A stretch of DNA of 64,000 nt, taken from NCBI GenBank assembly GCA_021791495.1, contig JAJYWN010000014.1, forward strand, positions 1 to 64,000, written 5' to 3'. Origin of the DNA: Bacillota bacterium (GTDB lineage: Bacteria > Bacillota > Sulfobacillia > JAJYWN01). The position numbers and the translations under genes are program-made. Below, in pieces: positions 18,172 through 26,274 of this stretch (within the stretch, counting starts at the first letter, position 1; every line of letters starts with the position of its first letter). The notes under the pieces were generated by a model. It saw only the letters and a program-made list of their open reading frames with translations. It was not told where the DNA came from and did not search any database.

Positions 18172-19512
18172 GTGGCCAACTTGACGTTCCTCGCCACAGG
18201 CGATAGCATCATCACCCGCCGGATCTCCCGGTGCAAGGACAAGAGCTTCTTGGAACTGCAGGACCTCATCCGGGGTGTGGACGCTTCTTTCACGAACATC
18301 GAGATCACCACGCCTAAGGACCCGGTGATCCCCTTCTCGGGGCGCTCGCTCCTCTCCACCCGCCCCTTCGTCCTCGACGAACTGGCCTGGATGGGCTTCA
18401 ACCTGTACAACGTGGCCAACAACCACTCGGTGGACTATACCTTCCACGGGTTGGTTGACACCATGGACGAGTTGGACAAGCGCCGGATGGTGTATGCCGG
18501 AGCCGGCCGGAACCTCGGCGAGGCACGGCGACCGGCCTACCTCGAGACCGCGGGCGGGCGCGTGGCCTTGATCGCCGCCGCCACCCCCTACGCCACGTCG
18601 GCCTGGGCGGGGTGGGCTTCGGAGAGCCGGGCGGACTGCCCGGGGCGGCCGGGCCTGAACCCGCTCCGTTACGAGACGCGATACGTGCTTGATGACAAAC
18701 ACTTCGAGGCCCTGAAGGACATCGACGAGGCTTTGGGCACGGCGGCGACATCGCGGCGCCAGCGGGAGTTCGGCGTGTTCTTCGAAGGGAAGCTCGACGC
18801 CCACCAGTTCCTGAACGCCAACTTCTACCGGGGCGAGAAGTCCGAAGTCAAGACCATCCCGAACGAGAAAGACGTCGAGGACATTGCCCGCTGGATCCGC
18901 GACGCCAAGCGGCAGGCCGATTTCGTCGTGGTGAGCCTGCACGCCCACGAGGGGCCGGCGAACGACCGGAACTCGGACGTGGCGGCGGGCTTCATCCCCG
19001 AAGTGGCCCACCGCTGGATCGACGCCGGGGCGGACATCTTCATCGGCCACGGCCCGCACTGCCTGCGCCCCTTGGAGATGTATAAGGGTAAACCGGTGTT
19101 CCAATCCCTTGGGAACTTCCTGTTCCAGACGGAGACCCTGGACCGGGTGCCGGCCGAGGTCTTCCGCGGGTTCGGCCTCGACCCGCACGGCGCCACGCCG
19201 ACGGAGCTTTTCGACGCAAGGGCGAACAAAGCCGACGGCAAGCCGCGCGGTTTCCATGCCAACGCCATGTACTGGCAGGCCGTGCTGCCGCGGTGCCGGT
19301 TCGAGAACGGGCGCATCACCGAGCTTGAGCTTTACCCCATCGACCTCGGGCTGGAGGGCCCGCTCCCCGAACGCGGGTCGCCGAAGCTGGCCGACGCCGA
19401 CACCGGCACCGGCATCCTCGAGGGCTTCGCCAAGATGTCGAGCCCGCTGGGCGCCGATATCACGGTGGAAAAGAAAGGAAACCGGGTCGTGGGCCGGGTG
19501 GCCTTGAGTTAG
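18172..19512 (+). CDS. CapA family protein (PGA_cap metallophosphatase-like fold)
   Basis: The 446-aa protein starts with LTFLATGDSIITRRI, the usual CapA opening, and contains FNLYNVANNHSVDY and a C-terminal IFIGHGPHCLRPLEMYKGKP with SLGNFLFQ. These match the CapA/PgsA domain, originally linked to poly-gamma-glutamate synthesis and built on a calcineurin-like fold. There is no signal peptide or membrane anchor, unlike PgsA, and no pgsBC genes nearby, so a cytoplasmic hydrolase role within this catabolic cluster is more likely than capsule export. Start is GTG 18172. Confidence 0.82.
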   Translation: MANLTFLATGDSIITRRISRCKDKSFLELQDLIRGVDASFTNIEITTPKDPVIPFSGRSLLSTRPFVLDELAWMGFNLYNVANNHSVDYTFHGLVDTMDELDKRRMVYAGAGRNLGEARRPAYLETAGGRVALIAAATPYATSAWAGWASESRADCPGRPGLNPLRYETRYVLDDKHFEALKDIDEALGTAATSRRQREFGVFFEGKLDAHQFLNANFYRGEKSEVKTIPNEKDVEDIARWIRDAKRQADFVVVSLHAHEGPANDRNSDVAAGFIPEVAHRWIDAGADIFIGHGPHCLRPLEMYKGKPVFQSLGNFLFQTETLDRVPAEVFRGFGLDPHGATPTELFDARANKADGKPRGFHANAMYWQAVLPRCRFENGRITELELYPIDLGLEGPLPERGSPKLADADTGTGILEGFAKMSSPLGADITVEKKGNRVVGRVALS

Positions 19513-19514
19513 CC

Positions 19515-20705
19515 ATGGAAGCACCAGTGTCCGCCCCCACCCTTTTCAGCGAGGGCTATATCGGGCCGGTTCGGCTGCGCAACCGCATCGTCATGGCCCC
19601 GGTGAACACGAACTTCGGGGATGAACAAGGGTTTCCCACGGCCAAGGCGGTGCGGTTCGTCCGCGAGCGGGCGGCGGGCGGAGCGGGCGCGTTGATCCTG
19701 GAGGCCATGCAGGTCGACCGGCGGTCGAAGATCGTGGCGCGGGAGATGGGCCTGTATGAGGACCGCTTCATCCCCGCCCTGACCGGCCTGACCGAAGCCA
19801 TCCACGCCGAGGGCGCCAAGGCTTTCGTCCAGCTGAATCACGGCGGCCCCAAGGCTTCGTACCGGTTGAACGGCGCGCGGTGCGTCTCGGCCTCGGCCAT
19901 CCCGGTGAAGTCGGGCGAGGACAACGTCCCGCGGCCGCTGGAGAAGGGCGAGATCGCCGAGATCGTGGGTCTGCACGCCGAGGCCGCCTATCGGGCCCAG
20001 CAGGCCGGGTTTGACGGCGTGGAGCTGGAGGCGTGCCACTTCTACCTGCTTAGCGCGTTTCTGTCGGGCCACCTGAATCACCGAACCGACGAGTACGGAG
20101 GAAGCGTCGAGAACCGCTGCCGCACCGTGACCGAGATCATTCAGGCCATCGGGGAGCGGTGCGACGGCCGGCCGTCTCTGGGCGGAGGCACAGCCGGCGG
20201 CAGCAAGTTCCCGGTCATCGTCCGGTTTAACTCGGTGGAGTCCCCACCCCTTGATGGCGGCATCACCGCCGAAGAGGGGCGGGAGATGGCCCTCTGCTTC
20301 GAGCGGGCCGGCGCGGCGGCCGTCCACGCTTCGGCCGCCGTCCACCCGGTGAACCCGGATATCGAGCGCGATTTCGTGGTGAAGGTCGCCGGCGGCCCGT
20401 CGGCGGAGGCGCCGGAGGGCTGCTTCGTCCCGTTCGCCGCTGGCATCAAGGCGCGCGGGATACACATACCCGTCATCACCGTCGGCAAGATTTTCGACCC
20501 CGTTATGGCGGACAGCGTCATCCGGGACGGGCAGGCCGATTTCGTCGCCCTGGCGCGCGGGCTCATCGCCGACCCCCAGTGGCCGAACAAGGCCAAGGCG
20601 CGCGACTTCTCCTCCATCACCCAATGCATCGAGTGCCGGTGGTGCCACACCTCGATGCAGGGTGGCGGGGATATCGAGTGCCTGGTTAATCCTAATCTCA
20701 GCTAG
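19515..20705 (+). CDS. Old Yellow Enzyme-family NADH:flavin oxidoreductase, barrel domain only
   Basis: The 396-aa protein is an FMN-binding TIM barrel of the OYE family: RNRIVMAPVNTNF at the start, FVQLNHGG, the EACHFYLLSAFLSGHLNHRTDEYGG region seen here as HLNHRTDEYGGSVENR, and VGKIFDPVMADSVI near the end. It ends with CIECRWCHTSM and a later Cys in ECLVNP, which are the [4Fe-4S] ligands of the 2,4-dienoyl-CoA reductase subgroup, but the FAD/NADH domain that normally follows (about 250 residues) is absent. It lies 2 bases after the CapA-like stop. Electrons would need another donor. Confidence 0.86.
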   Translation: MEAPVSAPTLFSEGYIGPVRLRNRIVMAPVNTNFGDEQGFPTAKAVRFVRERAAGGAGALILEAMQVDRRSKIVAREMGLYEDRFIPALTGLTEAIHAEGAKAFVQLNHGGPKASYRLNGARCVSASAIPVKSGEDNVPRPLEKGEIAEIVGLHAEAAYRAQQAGFDGVELEACHFYLLSAFLSGHLNHRTDEYGGSVENRCRTVTEIIQAIGERCDGRPSLGGGTAGGSKFPVIVRFNSVESPPLDGGITAEEGREMALCFERAGAAAVHASAAVHPVNPDIERDFVVKVAGGPSAEAPEGCFVPFAAGIKARGIHIPVITVGKIFDPVMADSVIRDGQADFVALARGLIADPQWPNKAKARDFSSITQCIECRWCHTSMQGGGDIECLVNPNLS

Positions 20706-20732
20706 ATCATTTCCGAGGAGGTTCGAAGGGCT

Positions 20733-21941
20733 TTGGGAAAAGGACTGCATCGCGATAACCAGCAATGGATCCTGGACTGGCTGGTGAAGACCACCGGGCG
20801 GGTTCAGAACTTCGCTAACGACGAGCGCCAACTGCCGGTGGAAGTCAAGTCTTACCGGATGATCCCGCGGAGCGTTTACAAGGTCGGCAAGCACTACGAG
20901 ACCATCGCCAAGGCCGCGGAGGAGCACGGTCATTACGAAACGGCGGCGATGGCGTATCTGAAAGCGTCCGACCTTTACCGGGAAGGGCAGCACACCATCT
21001 TCCAGGACGATAACCGGGAGAAGATCTTCCTCCATAGGAAGCACATGGAGACCTTCGATAAGGCCGTGGAGCTCACCAAAGCCAACGTCGAGCTGGTCGA
21101 AATTCCCTGGGAGGGCGTGAACATCCAGGGCCGGCTGCACCTGACGGCGGGCGGGAAGAAGGGCCCGGTCGTCCTGTTCCTGCCCGGCATGGATATGACC
21201 AAGGAAGCCTACCCCACCCCGCTCTCCAACCAGTTTGGGCGACGCGGCTTCCACGTCTTGTCCATCGACGGCCCCGGCCAGGGCATGAGCAATATAAGGA
21301 AGATACGCATCACCGACGACAACTACGAACGGGCCGCCAGCGCCGCCATCGATTACCTTGTGAAGCGTCCGGAAATCGATCCGGACAAGATCGTCGTCGC
21401 CGGCGCCAGCTTCGGCACCCACTGGGGCACCCGGCTGGCCGCCATGGACAAGCGGGTCAAGGCTGTCGCCACCGCCCACTCGGTCTACGGGCCGAAGAAG
21501 GCCATCTTCGAGGAGGCGTCGCCCCGCTTCAAGCAGATGTTCATGTACATGGCGGGAATGGACGACGAGGACGCCTTCGACGCGATGGCGGCGAAGATGG
21601 GGAACCTGGACTACGGCCCCAAGATCACCTGCGCCGTCCTGATGATCACCGGAGAGTTCGATCCGCTGGCACACCTGGAAGACGCCGTGGAGCTGTTCGA
21701 CACCATCGCCGGCCCCAAGGAGATGTGGGTCTTTGAGAACGAGTTCCACCGCGTGTCGCAGAAGGAAGCCCTGGCCGGACTGGAAATCTACAACTTCGAG
21801 GCCGACTGGCTGCGGGACGTCCTGGCCGGGAAGCTGCCGAAGGACCACAACGTCATCCGCGTCATTAAGCAGAACGAGGGTGCGGCGGTGTACGACGGGG
21901 CGGGTTTGCCGATCTACCTGCCGGGGCGGTACGAGGAGTAG
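20733..21941 (+). CDS. Alpha/beta hydrolase, FrsA/2,6-dihydroxypseudooxynicotine hydrolase-like
   Basis: The 402-aa protein has a helical N-terminal domain (about 1-120), then an alpha/beta hydrolase fold with nucleophile motif GASFG, acid in ITGEFDPLAH and His in NEFHRVSQ. This layout is that of the pseudooxynicotine C-C hydrolase and FrsA/DUF1100-type proteins. It follows the OYE gene by 27 bases, with TTG start 20733 behind GAGGAGG. It is the last gene of the forward run and is followed by a strong terminator. A C-C or ester bond cleavage after reduction by the OYE protein is a reasonable but unproven reading. Confidence 0.83.
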   Translation: MGKGLHRDNQQWILDWLVKTTGRVQNFANDERQLPVEVKSYRMIPRSVYKVGKHYETIAKAAEEHGHYETAAMAYLKASDLYREGQHTIFQDDNREKIFLHRKHMETFDKAVELTKANVELVEIPWEGVNIQGRLHLTAGGKKGPVVLFLPGMDMTKEAYPTPLSNQFGRRGFHVLSIDGPGQGMSNIRKIRITDDNYERAASAAIDYLVKRPEIDPDKIVVAGASFGTHWGTRLAAMDKRVKAVATAHSVYGPKKAIFEEASPRFKQMFMYMAGMDDEDAFDAMAAKMGNLDYGPKITCAVLMITGEFDPLAHLEDAVELFDTIAGPKEMWVFENEFHRVSQKEALAGLEIYNFEADWLRDVLAGKLPKDHNVIRVIKQNEGAAVYDGAGLPIYLPGRYEE

Positions 21942-22623
21942 TCGCGGCGGCAGGCTTGGGCCTCTGGTCGGCTGCATCCCAGACCGCATCCTGGATTGCA
22001 TCCTTGGGCTGCGGAGTTTGCCGCGTCAAAGAGGCCACCGCCCGGCGCGGTGGCCTCTTTGACTGGGTCTTCGGGCCTTCCGAAGCAGATAGTGCCGATT
22101 GGAACTTAATCGTCGTCTTGGGACGCAATGGCGGAGAGAAGACAGTGTCTGGAGAAGACATTGCCAGCAGAGACAGGGGTGACGAGCCTCCGGACCGGTT
22201 GTTCGGGTTCGGAATCCGCCTTCCGGAGACCGGAATGATTCTACTGACGGCGCGATCAAGGACAGGCGCGCCGCCTCTGAGGCAGTCCGGTGTGAACCGC
22301 ACCACGGTTTATCTGGGGTAATGCCAATGCCTCGGTTAGGGCCAAGCGCCGGTTCCTGGCCAACATTTCGTCGCTGCCCGCCAGGATCATCCCCGGAGGC
22401 CTTCGCCCCAGGCCGACGTGTACTCGGGACACACACGTTCGTCCAGAATTTGGTCCCGAGACGACAGTTTAGTCCGCCTTGGCACAATCCCCTCCGAAAC
22501 GGCCTCGAGAAGCTAACATTCGGCCCGGGCACGTTGGGTAAAGTTCGGGAAACCAGGCCGCATGAACCGGACGAGCCACGCGATCCAGGCGAGAGTGGCG
22601 AACGGGGCGAGCCGGGCGGACAA
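21942..22623. other. Gene-poor spacer of about 680 bases
   Basis: Besides the terminator at 22026-22062 and a short hairpin at 22069-22085 (6-bp stem), I see no gene with a recognisable domain, ribosome site or biased codon use. GC-rich short reiterations occur but no clear repeat family. It may hold a decayed element. Confidence 0.5.
22026..22062. terminator. Strong bidirectional-type hairpin terminator after the 15.6-21.9 kb run
   Basis: A perfect 16-bp stem (22026-22041 with 22047-22062) with a 5-nt loop; the descending arm ends in CTCTTTGA. It lies 85 bases after the hydrolase stop and is the best-formed terminator in the window. Confidence 0.8.
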
Positions 22624-23262
22624 TCAACAGTACTTCAGGGGCCCGTCCGATACGTGGGCCTGCGCCGCGGTGAGGTCGATCATCCGCTCCTTGAACCCGG
22701 CGACCGCGTCGACCGGAACAGCCACCTTCACCGTCACCTTGTCAAGGTAATCGATGCCTTCAATGGCGTAGCCCAGGCGCTCCACCTCTTTCTGGAGCTT
22801 GCCGAAGAGGGGGTACGCCACGGCCACCAGGACCTGCTGGTGCAGGACGAAGCGCCGCAGGCCGGAGGCGGTGATGGCGGCCGAGGCGGCCTGCCCGTAA
22901 GCCCGAAGGAGCCCGCCCGCGCCCAAGAGGGTCCCGCCGAAATACCTGGTCACGACGATGGCGGTGTTGCGGAGCTCGGATTTCTTGATCACTTCCAGCA
23001 CTGGGCGGCCCGCCGTGCCGCTGGGCTCGCCGTCATCGATGGCACGCTGCGCCTCCACCTCCAGGCCCACGGCGTAGGCGGGGACGTTGTGGTTCGCGCC
23101 CGGGTGGCGGGCGCGCGCAGCGGTGATGAAAGCTTCGGCTTCCTCCACGGAAGCCACCGGAGATACCTGGCCGATGAACCTCGAGCGTTTGATGATGATC
23201 TCCGCCTCGGCGGGCTTACTAACCGTCAAGTACTCTTTGGGAAGCACTTCCCCACGCTCCAC
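22624..23262 (-). CDS. yigZ: IMPACT/YigZ family protein
   Basis: The 212-aa protein has the UPF0029/IMPACT N-terminal domain, with KRSRFIGQVSPV, the signature DDGEPSGTAGRPVLEVI and VVTRYFGGTLLGAGGLLRAYG, followed by the C-terminal DUF1949 domain. Bacterial members are conserved but of uncertain function, with links to translation and proline-peptide handling. The GTG at 23262 has no good ribosome site; GTG at 23247 is an alternative. The neighbouring genes do not suggest an operon. Confidence 0.88.
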   Translation of the reverse strand: MERGEVLPKEYLTVSKPAEAEIIIKRSRFIGQVSPVASVEEAEAFITAARARHPGANHNVPAYAVGLEVEAQRAIDDGEPSGTAGRPVLEVIKKSELRNTAIVVTRYFGGTLLGAGGLLRAYGQAASAAITASGLRRFVLHQQVLVAVAYPLFGKLQKEVERLGYAIEGIDYLDKVTVKVAVPVDAVAGFKERMIDLTAAQAHVSDGPLKYC

Positions 23263-23408
23263 TCCCGTGCCGCTCGGTACTGGACTATTCCCTCAGGGGG
23301 TGGAACCACCTGCCGCGGCCGAAACGTCTATCATCTGACCGTCGTATAACCCTTGGTGGCACCAGACGAGGTCGTAGTCGTCGAGGGTCGATGAAGGAAG
23401 GCAAGACG

Positions 23409-24413
23409 ATGGAGGTTCGCCAGATGGCGGTTCGCCGGTTGACTTCGCTGACGAGGAAAGCGTTCTCCCTCGTCTTGGTGGTATTTCTGGTGGTCTTGAT
23501 GGTTCTGGCTGGAACATCGTGCTCCACCGGCGGGGCGAAAAGCACTAAGGGGAACCCGACTGGCGCCACGGCTAACCCGAAAACCGCTACCTCCGGCTTC
23601 CCGGGCGCCCCGGGGTACCCCAAGGAAGCGGTGTCGGGGCAGTGGGAAGTCGCCGGCGGCTTGTGGTTGCTGGAGATCACCCAGGGAGTGGACCGGGACT
23701 ACGTCCTCTGGTCAAAGACTGCCGGAGCAGGAGGTTCCGGGGCTGGGACAGGGGCTGGGACTGGGGCCGGAGCCGGAGCCGTCGCCAGCACCGGAGCCCT
23801 TAAGGCGATCGTGAGTTTCGTCGAGAACGCCCATTTCTTCAAGGTCGAGGACGGCCGCCTACTCTTCACCGCCATCGGCGGCGATGACACCGGACACTTC
23901 CGGTTCCCCTACCGGCTCACTTACGACCTCCAGACCGGCACCCTACAGAAGAGCCCCCTCTACCTTCCGCTGGCGCAGTCCGAATCCTTCGGCAAGGCCG
24001 GCGGTTGGGCCCAAGCCCTGGCCCGCGTGAACGTGGGCGTCGACACCGTAGGCTTCGACTTCAACCCCAGGGCGGGAGAGGTCATGGCTGGAGGGCATAC
24101 CCTGCCGGCTACGACGACCTCTTGCGATGAGAAGACGAAGACGATGACCTTCACTTTCAAGAATGTCATCTTGCCTCTCAGTATGAAGGACGGCCAGGTA
24201 TTCACTCTTCGCGCCACAACCAATCCGACCGTCTCCACCACGGGCGCGCCGGGAGCGCAAGGTAAGGTGAGAGAGGTGCGCGTGGCCGCATCGGGCGGCG
24301 ACCTGAAGGCCACGGTCACCTTGAACGGCGCCACCGAATACACGGCCGAGACCATCAGTCTGGGTGGCGAGGGCTATTCCTCGACGATCCGGTGCGAGGC
24401 GGCTTTCCGATAG
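23409..24413 (+). CDS. Secreted or lipid-anchored protein of unknown function
   Basis: From ATG 23409 (GGAAGG 8 bases upstream; an in-frame ATG at 23391 is possible) the protein is 334 aa. It has a long hydrophobic segment and a Cys in LAGTSCSTG that fits a lipobox loosely. Residues roughly 105-130 are a Gly/Ala/Thr tract encoded by reiterated GGGGCTGGGAC-like units (23716-23799). The rest (beta-rich, ending in EGYSSTIRCEAAFR) matches no domain I know. It precedes a GNAT gene by 62 bases. Confidence 0.6.
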   Translation: MEVRQMAVRRLTSLTRKAFSLVLVVFLVVLMVLAGTSCSTGGAKSTKGNPTGATANPKTATSGFPGAPGYPKEAVSGQWEVAGGLWLLEITQGVDRDYVLWSKTAGAGGSGAGTGAGTGAGAGAVASTGALKAIVSFVENAHFFKVEDGRLLFTAIGGDDTGHFRFPYRLTYDLQTGTLQKSPLYLPLAQSESFGKAGGWAQALARVNVGVDTVGFDFNPRAGEVMAGGHTLPATTTSCDEKTKTMTFTFKNVILPLSMKDGQVFTLRATTNPTVSTTGAPGAQGKVREVRVAASGGDLKATVTLNGATEYTAETISLGGEGYSSTIRCEAAFR

Positions 24414-24475
24414 GGCAGGTTTCCAGTCGTTTCTGTGGAAAGCCGACTGCACCCCACTAGAGGAGGTCCGGCCCC

Positions 24476-25564
24476 ATGGTCCCAAAGGGAAGTGCCCTCT
24501 CCATCTACACTGCCACCGAGAAGGACTACCCTGCCATCGTCGCCATCCAAAGCGCCGAAACCGGTGAGAGGTGGACGGTGGAGCGCTTCTTTGCGGAGCA
24601 TGGGCTGGAGGAAGGGCCGCACCCTTCCGCGAGACGGGCCGGCGATGGCCTAGTGGGCAATTCGCTGATGGGCGACGGCCCGACCGGCGACGGCCCAGTG
24701 AGCGACTGCCTGGTGGCCGTCACCCGCGACCTCAATGGCGGCGAGATAGTCATGGGCTTCGGTGTGGCCGGGCCCACCGGCGGGTCACGCGACGGCCACT
24801 TCAGGGGAAACATCATCGTCGCCCCGCCCTACCGGCGCCGTAACGCCGGTACCGCTTTGCTTCACGATTTGGCCATGCTGGCGCGGGCACGGGGAGCGAC
24901 TCGCCTGGAAGGCATAATCTACGACACCGCCCCCGGCGCCCTGGAGTGGGCGCGCGCCGTGGGAGTGGTGGTGGAAGGGCACGAGGTCAAGGTCCGGCTG
25001 CCCCTGGAGGGCTGGGACAGCACCCCCTTCCAACCCGCCCTGGCCGCCGCCGCCGACCACGGCATCCGGTTCGTTACGCTCCAGGAAGCCGGCGCCACCG
25101 AAGAGAACCTGCAGCGTTTCCACCAGCTCTGTTGCGAGCTGGAAGCGGACATCCCGGGACGTGGCCCGCGCCTGCCGGCCTACTCGGAATGGCGCACCCG
25201 AATCGCGCCCGACCGGGGTGGCTCCGCCGCGGGAGCCCAGTCTGGCTCGTCTGGAAAGCCCGCCTGGGACCCGTCGCTCGTCCTTCTGGCCGTGGGTGGG
25301 GACGGAAGCTGGGCCGGCGTTTCCTGGATGGAGGAGCAGGCCGGCGGCAACCTCTTCACGCACCTCAGCGCCGTCAGGCGCGACCGGCGCGGCCGGGGGC
25401 TGGGGCTGGCGCTGAAAGTCACCGCCGCAAACCTGGCGAAGAGCCGCGGCGCCCCCTCGATGACCAGCTACAATCATTCGGCAAATACGCCCATGGTGTC
25501 CATTAACCGCCGCCTGGGTTTCCAGACTGTCTTCGGGCGGTGGCAGGTCCATTTCCCACTCTGA
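24476..25564 (+). CDS. Tandem GNAT-domain acetyltransferase
   Basis: The 362-aa protein contains two GNAT domains. The first has IIVAPPYRRRNAGTALLHDL as its acetyl-CoA loop; the second has LSAVRRDRRGRGLGLALKVT and SYNHSANTPMVSINRRLGF. Tandem GNATs of this kind resemble the mycothiol synthase/Eis-type architecture, but the acceptor is unknown. Between strands of the first domain lies a low-complexity insertion rich in GDG/GPTGD units (24636-24710), one of several such expansions in the window. Start ATG follows GAGGAGG. Confidence 0.84.
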   Translation: MVPKGSALSIYTATEKDYPAIVAIQSAETGERWTVERFFAEHGLEEGPHPSARRAGDGLVGNSLMGDGPTGDGPVSDCLVAVTRDLNGGEIVMGFGVAGPTGGSRDGHFRGNIIVAPPYRRRNAGTALLHDLAMLARARGATRLEGIIYDTAPGALEWARAVGVVVEGHEVKVRLPLEGWDSTPFQPALAAAADHGIRFVTLQEAGATEENLQRFHQLCCELEADIPGRGPRLPAYSEWRTRIAPDRGGSAAGAQSGSSGKPAWDPSLVLLAVGGDGSWAGVSWMEEQAGGNLFTHLSAVRRDRRGRGLGLALKVTAANLAKSRGAPSMTSYNHSANTPMVSINRRLGFQTVFGRWQVHFPL

Positions 25565-25695
25565 GAAGAGTAGCGCGTCTGCCACCTCGCCCCCCCTCCC
25601 CCGCGACCCGGCCGCTTTCTTTCCGGCGCGCCATGGAACTTTCCGGCGGGGTCGGATGTCTTTCTCGTCGGACCGGCCCGCGAGGAGTGAAGTGA

Positions 25696-26274
25696 GTGAA
25701 CCTGTTGCGAGAATCTGAATTTGTCCGCCTCCTGCAGAAGGAGCAGGGCCGCCTGTTGCGGGTCGCCTGGCTGATCCTCGGGCAAGAGGCGGACGCCTGG
25801 GACGTCCTCCAAAGCGCCGTGGAGCAGGCCTGGATTCACCGGGCGGAGTGCCGGGGAGGCAGCGAGACCTTCCCCGCCTGGATCAGGCGCATCGTCACCA
25901 ACCTGAGCTTGACTGAACTCCGGCGTCGCCGTCGCGTCCTGCCTATCGACCCCCACGACCTTTCGGCCATCCCCGAGGCCGCCAGCCTCGGCGGTGCCGG
26001 CGGCTCCGGGGGCTCGGGCGGCACTGGCGGCACTGGCGGCACCGGGGAGCCGGACCTCACCGCCATGACCGTGCAGGACCTTCTGCAATCTCTCGACGCC
26101 AATCACCGGCAAGTGGTGGCCCTCCGGTATCTGGCCGACCTCCCCCTGGAGCAAATCGCCGCCGAGCTTGACCTGCCACTGGGCACGGTCAAGTCACGGC
26201 TGAACCGGGCCGTGGGCCGGCTCCGTCAAGTTCTGGCGGCGCAAGAGGACGATGAAAGGAGGGTCTCCCGATGA
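25696..26274 (+). CDS. ECF-type RNA polymerase sigma factor with Gly-rich linker
   Basis: The 192-aa protein has sigma region 2 (LLQKEQGRLLRVAWLILG, DAWDVLQSAVEQAW, FPAWIRRIVTNLSL) and region 4 (LDANHRQVVALRYLADLPL, GTVKSRLNRAVGRL). Between them is a linker of about 20 residues that is nearly all Gly, Ser and Thr, encoded by GGCGGCACT repeats at 25988-26047. Start is GTG 25696. It overlaps the downstream membrane protein by ATGA at 26271, the usual arrangement of a sigma factor and its anti-sigma partner. Confidence 0.9.
   Translation: MNLLRESEFVRLLQKEQGRLLRVAWLILGQEADAWDVLQSAVEQAWIHRAECRGGSETFPAWIRRIVTNLSLTELRRRRRVLPIDPHDLSAIPEAASLGGAGGSGGSGGTGGTGGTGEPDLTAMTVQDLLQSLDANHRQVVALRYLADLPLEQIAAELDLPLGTVKSRLNRAVGRLRQVLAAQEDDERRVSR

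Noticed and set aside
18172-19512. Poly-gamma-glutamate capsule synthesis protein
   Set aside because: The domain matches CapA, but there is no membrane anchor and no capBC/pgsBC neighbours, so capsule synthesis is not claimed.
17989-19524. A 511-codon minus-strand frame over the CapA-like gene
   Set aside because: Mirror of a real gene in GC-rich DNA; His/Val/Arg-rich with no domain.
19509-22001. An 830-codon open frame on the minus strand opposite the OYE and hydrolase genes
   Set aside because: It is the antisense of two well-supported genes, arises from GC-rich third positions, has no ribosome site and no recognisable domain.
22085-22560. A possible second copy of the inverted-repeat element seen at 46635-46913
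   Set aside because: A short stretch (GTCCCGAGACGACAGTTTA) loosely resembles the interior of that element, but no matching terminal inverted repeats could be found.
23988-24060. Gly/Ala repeats of the lipoprotein as a CRISPR or minisatellite
   Set aside because: The repeat units lie upstream at 23716-23799, are short, adjacent and in frame within a coding region; there are no spacers.
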